DNA from: Solwaraspora sp. WMMD791
GTDB lineage: Bacteria; Actinomycetota; Actinomycetes; Mycobacteriales; Micromonosporaceae
DNA: 64,000 nucleotides
Direction of reading: 5' to 3'
NCBI RefSeq assembly: GCF_029581195.1
Contig: NZ_CP120737.1
Coordinates: 4,255,001 to 4,319,000, forward strand
Below, one piece after another: positions 54,201-63,200 of this stretch. The translations under genes were made by a program, and so were the position numbers. The notes beneath the pieces are model-generated. The model was not told where the DNA came from. It did not search any database and saw only the letters and a program-made list of their open reading frames with translations. Within the stretch, counting starts at the first letter, position 1. The number at the start of each line of letters is the position of its first letter.

Positions 54201-57200
54201 GACCAGCTGCCCGAGGCTGGGCATCGACGCGGCTACCGCCGCGTTCGAGTCCACCTGCCCGGCCACGTACCGGCCCAGCCCGTCGACGGTGGTGACCGCC
54301 GCCGGCAACGTGACGGACTGACGGCGGGCAGCGTCCAGCAGGACGTCCAGCAACGACGCCTCGCCCGGCGGCAGCCCGCTGCGGCGCAGCACCGACGGGT
54401 CCGGCCCGGCGACCGGTCGGGCCCCGCTGTCGACCCCGATGGCAGCGGCGTCGTCCACTGTGTCGGTCGGATGCCCGCGCGCACTGAACCACTGGCGCCA
54501 CTGCTCCAGCGGCAGGTCACCGCGGCGGATCTCGGCCCAGAGGGTACGGGTGGCCTGCGCCCGCTCCCGCGCCACCGCCGTACCGTCGTCGGCGGTCGCC
54601 AACTGCCGCGCGGCCCGGACGCGGTCCACGAAGTCCGACCAGAACGCGGGCGGCAGGGTGACCCCGGCGAGATCAGCGGCGCGCATGTCCGAGGTGAGCA
54701 GCTGCTGCTCGGCCAAGGTGTCGAGCAGGATCGCCGGGTGTTCGGCGCCGGCATGGGTGATGTCGTCGTCGCGCCACGGCGCTGCCAGCCCGAGCCGCTG
54801 CGCCTCCTCCGCGCCCAGACCGATCGGCAACCCTGCCTGGCCGGGACCTGGATGGACCGGCGTGACCAGGAACGTCGCGGCACCCTGCCACCGGTCGGTC
54901 GGATCCGTGAACAGTTCAGCCAGGAATTGCACGCCGGCCTGGTCGGGAGTGTCGGACAGTCGCCAGCCGCCGGCGGTACGGGGGACGTCGGCAGGGGCGG
55001 TACCGCTGCCGGCACCAGTCGGCTCGAGGTCGACGGAGTTCTCGTCGGCAGCGTCCACCAGGCCCAGGGCGAGTTTGACGTCGAACTGCACCGGCCCCAG
55101 GTCCAGCGTCACCGGATCGAACATGCGCAGCACCAGCGCGCCGTCCGACCACTCGATCGCGTCACCGCCGAGCCCGTCGCGCCCGCGCAGGTCCCGTACC
55201 CGACCGGTGGTGGGATCGGTGGCGAGCCGGATGAGAATGTCCGCATGCCGCTGCGTCAGATTCCGCAGTGCCACGGCGGAGTCCTCGTCGACTCCGTCGA
55301 CGGTGACGGTGAACGAGTCGGGCGTCGGACGGGCACCGTACCGGCGAAGGACGTCGAGGAGGTAACCCAGCTGGCGCCAGGGTCGCTGGGCCGCGCCGAG
55401 ATCCAGCGAGAATCGCACCGTGTCCCCGTCGAAGTCGCGGTACACCTGGTCCGGGCCGATCCCGGCCCGCCCGGCCGCCTGCTCGATCCGGCGGGCCCGA
55501 TCGACCGGATCGACGACGGTCCACGGATTGGTGGACCGCGCCACCGGCAGGTCGACGGCGAAGTCGACCCGTACGCCGTGGCTGCCGCGACCGGCGCCGG
55601 GCAGCAGCCCGGCCGCGTCGTCGTCGGTGTACGGGACGGGATGCAGGCCGAGCCGGATCCGTTCGGTGACCCATCTGCGCAGGCCGGTACGGGTGTGTTC
55701 GGCCGGAGCAGTGAGCTCGGGAGCCCGCCAGGCCCGGTCCACGGGATCGACGCCGTCGGGCTGGCCGGTGTCCGCACCGTACGCGTCGCCGACGAGCCGA
55801 TCGTCGTACACCGTTGCCGCCCAGGCATCCTGGTACCGGCTCAGCGCGGGCATGATCCAGTCGGCGTCACGGTCCGGGTCCGGCGGCAGGCTGTTCAGCG
55901 TGGCGTGGGCCCGCGCCCGGACGCCGTCCGGCAGTGGCAGTTGTTCGCCGCGCAGCAGCCGGACCGCGTCGCCCACGGTCAGCTCTGCTCCAGGGAACTC
56001 GCCGAGGACCTGCTCCGGGGTGGAGAAGACGAGCAGCAGTTCCGACCCGGTCATCGCCGTGCCGCGCCGCTGCCGGAGTTCCTCGAGTCGAGCTCGCCCG
56101 TTCGCCGTCAACGCCGGCACCACCCGGTCGACGGTCACCGGTGCGACGAGGTGCTCCGGCACCGCCTGCCGGACGACAGGATCGGTACGGACCGGACCGA
56201 TGGCCAGTGGGGGCGGCTCGTAGGACCAGCTGTTGCCGACCGGATGAGGCCCGACCGCAGCATCCGGGTCCGGATCGGCCGCAGGATCAGGAGCACCGGG
56301 TACGGCCGGCACCGGGGACTGGTCCGCGTCGGGGCCGGACTCCGCGTCGGAATCCGTGTCGCTGTCCTGGTCGCTGCGTGTGTCGACGGTGATGACAATC
56401 GGGGGCAGGTACACGAACTCTCCGTCGCCCGACGCGGGGGCAGCGGATCGATCGTCGACCGGGCCGCGAGCCGGCCTTCGGTCCGGCCGCGAGCCGTCGA
56501 TCACGTACAGCGACTGGAGTTGGACCCGGGCATGATCGTCCGGCACCACCTCGAGCAGTTCCCGGGCCAGGTCGACCGGGTCGAACACCGACCGGTCGAG
56601 ATCCGGGAGCGGGGGGCTGTCGGTCGCCCGGGTGAACACCGGTCCCCCACCCGACCCGTCGAACTCACTCGACCCGGCGACCTGGACGAACGCCGAGAAG
56701 AGCAGCGCCGCACCCTGAAGTCGGGTCCCGCTGACGTCGGGAAGCAGGAACGTCACCGTGTCCGTCGGACGCCAGTCGACATCGAACCGCAGTACCCGGT
56801 CCGGACGGCCGTGGTCCTCGAGGAACGCCGGGACCGTCGGATACCCGTACCTGATCGCGTCCATGCCGCCAGCGTTCCCAACCGTCGGGAGCAGACCCAG
56901 CCGGTGCAGCACCGGTTGGGCGGCGTAGAACCTCTCCGCCAACCGCAGGTAGGCGGCGGGGTCGGTGCCGTACCCGGTCTGGACGGTGATCGAGCTCACC
57001 GGCGGGAGTCGATCGGCGAACCGCTGGTACGCCCGCCAGAAATCACCGTTGCCGGGCAGCGCGACGCTGTCCACCGTCCCGCCGATCGTCTGCCGGCTGT
57101 CGACGCTGACCCCGAGCTCGTTTGCCAGCTCGCTGATCGCGAGCGGATCGACGGCGTCCGACCGGAGGAAATCGATCGATACGCCGTCAGGCACCGGCAG

Positions 57201-60200
57201 GTCGACAAGGTACGGCGTACGGGCCCGCAGCGGGTGGGTGGCCTGATCGGCCGCCGCACGGAGCAGATCGAAGGAGTCCTCCGGGTGGTCCTGTGCGAGC
57301 CGGGTCAGCGACCAGGCCGTCAACTCCGCATGGTCGATGCGCAGCGTCAGTACGGCCTGCCGGGCGGCCCGGCTGTCCTGCGGTAGGTGGCGCAGGATCT
57401 GACCGGTGCTCCGTACCCACTCCAGGTCGTCGGTGCGCAGATGGGCGTCCCGTTCGAGGCGACCGATCCAGTCCGCGAACTGGGTCCGGATCGTCTCGAC
57501 GTTCGACTTCCCGGTCGGAGCGAGGTCCTGCGCCGCGATCGCCACCACCTCGGGCCGTTGCCGCAACTGGTGGGACAGGGTCACCAGCTCGGCCGGGCGA
57601 AGCCCCGCGCTCGTCGCGGTGGAGACGATGTTCCTCGGCAGTCGGGAGGTCTCCCAGATCTGCTCGAGCGTCGTCGGACCGTACCGCGCTCGTCGGTCGG
57701 CCGGTAACTGCTCGGCGGGCTCGAAGCGCCGATCGGGCGGACCGGCGGTCAGCCCACGCAACCCGTCGGCGTCGGTGAGCGTGTCGGGGTCGATCGCCCG
57801 GTCACCGGCGTACGCCAGGATCAGCCCGGGATCGGCGACGCCCAGGCGTTCGGCGATGACCGGCAGATCGGTCGGCACCCGACCGATCGTCACGCTGAAC
57901 GACCGTACCCACGCCGCATCGACCCGCAGCGTGGCCGCCAGGGTCGCGATGTCGTGCGGGTCGAGCTGCGCGTCGTCGGCGAGCAGGCGCACCATCTCGT
58001 CCCAGTCGCGGACCATTTGGTCCCAGTCACCGACCACCGTGCCAGCGGGGGTTCGGGCCCGCAGGAAGGGCGGCCGCACACCGAGGATGCGGGCGGCGTG
58101 AACGAGACGTTGCTCGAAGCGCGGATCCGACGGCTGCGGCGACCCGCCGGTCTCAGCCTGCCCGGTCTCAGCCTGCCCGGCGGGGTGGTCGGCCGGTGAG
58201 GTCTGCGCGTCACGCTGCGCCTCCAGCGCCGCCAAGGTCGCCGGGACGCTGTATGTGGTGCCGGCCCCCAACAGGACCGGATCGACCTGCTGGTCACGGG
58301 CGTCAGTGAACAACTGACTCACCGGTACCCCGAACTCGTTCGCCAGCGTCGGCAGTTCGGACGGCACCCGGTTGATGGCCACGCTGAGCCTTCGCACGTC
58401 GTCGGCGGGCACCCCGATCGACGTCGCCAGCTGCAGGACGGCCCGGTGATCGAGCCAGCGCCGTCTGGCGAAGTCGGCAGCGAGGTCGACGTCCGACGTC
58501 CCAGGCAACCGCTGCGACCACCAGTCGAACAGCCACGCTTCACCGCTGTGGGCCTGCGGTCGGGCGTTGCGTCCCGGGCTGGGCGCTCCGGCGAGCCCGT
58601 CGGCGACGTCCTGGTCGGACATGGTGTCCACCGTGCGGTGCAGCGGCATCAGCGACAGCGCCCGCTCGTGCAGGGCGGCCACCTGCGACAGCTGTGTGGC
58701 GAGGGCGGTGACGTCCCGGCCGCCCTCGGCTCCGTGCGGCAGGTCTGCGGCGAGTTCCAGTGCGGACGCCGTCAGCGTGGCGAGTGCCCGTACGTAGGCG
58801 ACGTCCGTGTTGTGCAGCGCGACGACGCGCAGCGGCAGGAGGTCGGCCCGGTCCTGCGGCCGGTCGAAGGCGGCACGGGCGCCGGCGCGTGCCGCCTCGG
58901 CACGGGTCAACTCGCCGACCTGCCGGTCGACCTCGTCGACGCGGGCCCGTAACCGCTGGCCGAAGCGGATCGATGTCGTCCGTGCGGCGTGCTGGACGGC
59001 TGCCGTCACCGCGTCGGCCGCCGGATCGGGCCGGTCGTCGCCCGTGCCGATGGACTCCACCGACCCGCGTACCGTCTCGACGTAGTCGGCGACGACCTGG
59101 TCGACCTGGTCGACGAGACCGTCGAAGCCGTCGAACATGTCCTTAAGGCTGGTCCGCAGCTGCCCGGTGAGCCGTTCGACGACCGTGTCGAGGCCCGACG
59201 CGGTACGTTCGTCGGCCGGCCGCTCGACAATCGTCGTCAGCTCACGCACGACCTGCGCGATGGGCTCGCTCGTGTCCGGGTCGAGCATCTCTCGCAACCC
59301 GTCCGCTGGATCGCCCTCGGCGAACAGCATGCCACCGCCGACGAGGTTCCGGGTGATCCTGCGGACCGCAGCGGCCACCGTGTCGTCGGACTCCTGCCGC
59401 GCCGTCAGCCGCTGCGGCAGGGTGTGGGTCAACGTCTCGACCATCGCCGACAGGTCCACAGCCGTCCGGTCCAGATCCTGGAGCAGTCCGTCGACGACGC
59501 CGGACAGCCATGGTCGGAGCGCGACGAGCACCTGGTGTCCGGCATCGTCCGCGCTGGTCGGGGCAGGTGCGGCGAGCGTGCCTGCCAAGGCGGCGCTGCG
59601 GGTACGGGCCACCGACAGTTGCTCCGAGAGCTCGACGATGGCGAGGTCCTCGATCGAGCTCACCCGGTTGGTCAGCTCCGGGAGGTAGCGGCTGAACCAG
59701 GCCGGTCCGTAGTGTCGGCCATCGGGCCCGGTCGTCCATCGGAAGACCAGCCGGAAGACCCAGGGAACCCGCAGCTGCTCATCCAGCATCAGCGAGCTGT
59801 TCCGTGCGTTCAACCTGAGCTGGTCGACGAGGTCCTGCTCGGTGATCTGGTCCGGCCGGCGCACACCGGTCTCCGTACGGGCGAGCGGCGCCCGGAACGG
59901 CAGCAGGTGGCGTGGGTCGACGTCGAGCGACCGCGCGGTCCGCAGCAGCAGCGCCGGATCCACGTCGAGCAGCAGCGCCAGTTGGCCCAGGTCGGTGGGG
60001 ACGCGACCGATCCGCTCGGCGAGGTCGACCAACGCCGGCAGGTCCCGGTCCGGCAACCCGGCACGGTGGCCGGCGATCAACAGTGCCCGTGGGTCGGCCC
60101 ATGGCACGTCGGCCGTCAGCCGGGTGAACTCCGCCACCGTGATGTTGAGCCGGGCCGCCCATTCGGCGGCCTCGACGGCCGGATAGACGTTGCGGGGCAG

Positions 60201-63200
60201 CCCGGCGTGCAGGGCCGCGCTCGGCGCCACCTGGCCCTCGGCGAGCAGTTGCAGCTCGTCGCGGATCAGCTGCAACGGCACGTCGCCGAGGGCCTCGTGG
60301 GCCAGCAGCAGCAGATGCCGGGACGGCTGCAGGAACGCCAGGTCACCGACAAGAAAACCCAGCCTGCCGGAGAGGGTGAGATACCGGCGGAGGTTCGCGC
60401 CCGAAACGTGCTGCTCCGCACGCAGCGCGGCACGTACCCGTTCGGCGACCGCCGCCGCCTGCCGCCGGGAGCGGGCGGTGGCCGACAGCCCGGACTCCGG
60501 GTCACCCACCGCCTGGGCCGCAGCCAGGATCTGCCGCTCGATGACGGCCAGGTGCTCCGGCCGGACACCGAGTTCTGCGGCGAGCAGTTGCACCGTGTGG
60601 CCGTTGCGCAGGCCCATCAGCGCCCAGGGCACGACGACGCTGTCCGGCTCGCCGGGCAGCGCCCGCAGCGCGGGATCCTGGAGCCGGTCGAGGGCACCGA
60701 GTTCCTGGCGCAGCTGCGCCACCACCAGTGCCTCCCGCACCAGTGGGTCGGGCAGCGAGTGCAGCAACTCGACCGGTACCTGCTGGTCGGCGAAGGAGCG
60801 CAGGAGCGGCAGGTCGGTAGCGGACAGTCCGAGCCGCGCGCCGATCTCACCGAGCCAGCTCAGCTCGTGGGTGGTGGGTACGCCCGACTCGGTGCGCAGC
60901 CGGGCCACGGTGACCGCACCGCCGGCCGCCGTCAACGTCCGGATCTGCGGTGCGAACATCGCCAACGCGCGCGGGTCGACGGCGAGCTCGATCGCCAACC
61001 TGAATGCCGGTCCGGCGTCGGCGAGGCCGAGGTGGCGGGCGGTCTCGTCCGGGTCCGGCACCCGCCCGATCGCCTCGGCCCAGGACAACAACCGGTCGTC
61101 CAGCGGCAGTCCGGCGGCGTCGGCGAGGGTGGTGAGTTGCTGCGGGGTCGTCGCCAGCAGCGGGTCGTCGAGGACTCGCGTCCACCGGTCCGCATCGACC
61201 CCGGCCGGTGGTGCCTGCCCGCCGTCCACCGGCGACGGTGCGGACGGATAGTCCGGCGGGTCCAGGTAGCTGGCGAGCTCCTGTGGTGCGGCGGCGTAGT
61301 GCTGCCGCACCTGGGCGGCGGCCGCTGGGTCGAGCAGCACCTCGACCTGGCCGGGAAGCTGGACCACGGTGGACGCCGAACCGGGGCCGGTGGCCGTGAC
61401 GGTGGCTTCCAGCCGGGCCGCGACGACGACCTGCGGGCGGTCACCGACGCGGACCACGCCCGCCGGCACGGCGTCGCGCAGCGTGAAGTGAACGCCCGAC
61501 GCTGCGGGGTCTGCCGCGAGCCGGTGTCGCAGGTATCCGTGCAGGGCATCCGGCGTGCTGCGGTTCTGCCGAAACTCGGCGTCCCGCCTGACCAGCCTGG
61601 ACAACGCGTGGAGCGTGTCGGCGGTGATGGTGCCGACGGCGGCTCGGCCCTGTGACCACCAGGCCGGTTCGATCGGCAGCACCCGGTTGCCGGCACCGTC
61701 GAAAGCTGGTGGGACTGCCGCCGGGGTGGGTGCGACCGGGCGGACACTTTCCACCACGGACAAGGTGCCGGTGCCGAGGGTCGTCCCGGTGCCGTCGCGC
61801 AACTCGACGGTGAGGGTGACCGGACCGGCGTACTCGGGGCCGTGCACACCCACCCCGGTCAGCCGGTACGGGCCCGACCGGCGCGCCTGGACGACCAGCT
61901 CGAGACCGGGCAGGCCGGCCGGGGGGTGCTCCGGCCGCAGCACCAGACCCGCGTCACCCGACGCCGCCGCCATCCTCCCGGCCAGCGCGCCGGGTCCGAG
62001 CAGACTCGTCAACGTGACGGCGCGGCTCGATTCTCCGGCCACCTGCCACCGGTTCCGGTCTGCCGGACGCCCGTCGGAGTCCGGCGGTAGACCGGCCCAG
62101 AAGAGGAGCTCGGCGGCTACGTCGGCGGCGGCGAGTGCCGCGCGGTCCGCCGGAGCGGGCGACGGTACGAGCGCGACGGTCTGCCGGCCCGCCCCGACCT
62201 GCGACACCGGCAGCTGAGCGGGGACGATCCCCGCACCGGGATACGCCAGCGGCAGGTACCGATCCGGGGTGATCTCGGCGACCGGGATCGGCGGACGCTG
62301 CGGATCGCCGAAGGTCCGGACCGTGCCGTCCGGCGCCCAGATGGCGACGTGCGGCTGCCCGCCACGGTCCGCCTCGACCAGATCCGCCGCCGCCGCGACG
62401 GCACTGGCCAGCTCCATCGGCTGATAGGACGACGGCTGCAGCCCGAACTGCGCTGGTGTGTCGGACAATGTCCAGCCCGGGACGACACCGCTGGTGACCA
62501 CGAAGCGCACCCGGGTGGGGTCCGGCGGCGCCGACGCCCGGGCACCCACCTGACCGTCCCAGAACGTCACCCTGCCGTCGGGGCCGCGCAGGACGTTGAA
62601 GGCGTGCGAGACACCACCGTCGGCACCGTCGACCAAAACGATTCCCGAGGCGCGGTCGGACATCGCCCCGGCCATCAGCGTCTCGACCGCGTCGAGACCG
62701 GCCACTTCCCGCAGTTCGGCACCGGCGTAGAACTCCAGGGTCTGCACCTCGGTCGCCACCGAGGCCGGTGCCACGAAACGCTCCCGTCCCGCCGACCGCC
62801 AGGTCGAGTCGGTGACGATCGACGTGAAGATGCAGTTGGTGACGGACCGGTCCGGGTTGACCCGGTCGATGCTCAGCTCGGGGTTGTCCGCGAGGAACCG
62901 GCGCTCGTCCAGCGGGGGGCCCACGGGCACCCAGCCACGCCGGTCCACCGGCCCGGCGCCGGCCAGGTCCCGGGCCGACTGCCCGTCCTTACCATCGGTG
63001 CGTCGACCGCCGCCAACGCGGCGGGCACCGACGGGGCGCGGGTCGGATCGGGTGGTCGGGGCGGTCAGCTCGGTCAGCAGCTGTCTCTGGCGGGCCGGCT
63101 GCGTCCCGTCCCCGGGCCGGTCCGACGTACGGTCCGGTCCGCCGTCGACCGGTCCGCCGTCAGTGGGTCCGCCGTCAGTGATGAGCCGGTCGCCACCGGA

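Noticed and set aside
54471-61655. Plus-strand open frames of 971 and 888 codons opposite the giant gene
   Set aside because: Codon-position shadows of the giant minus-strand frame; no start signals or recognisable domains.
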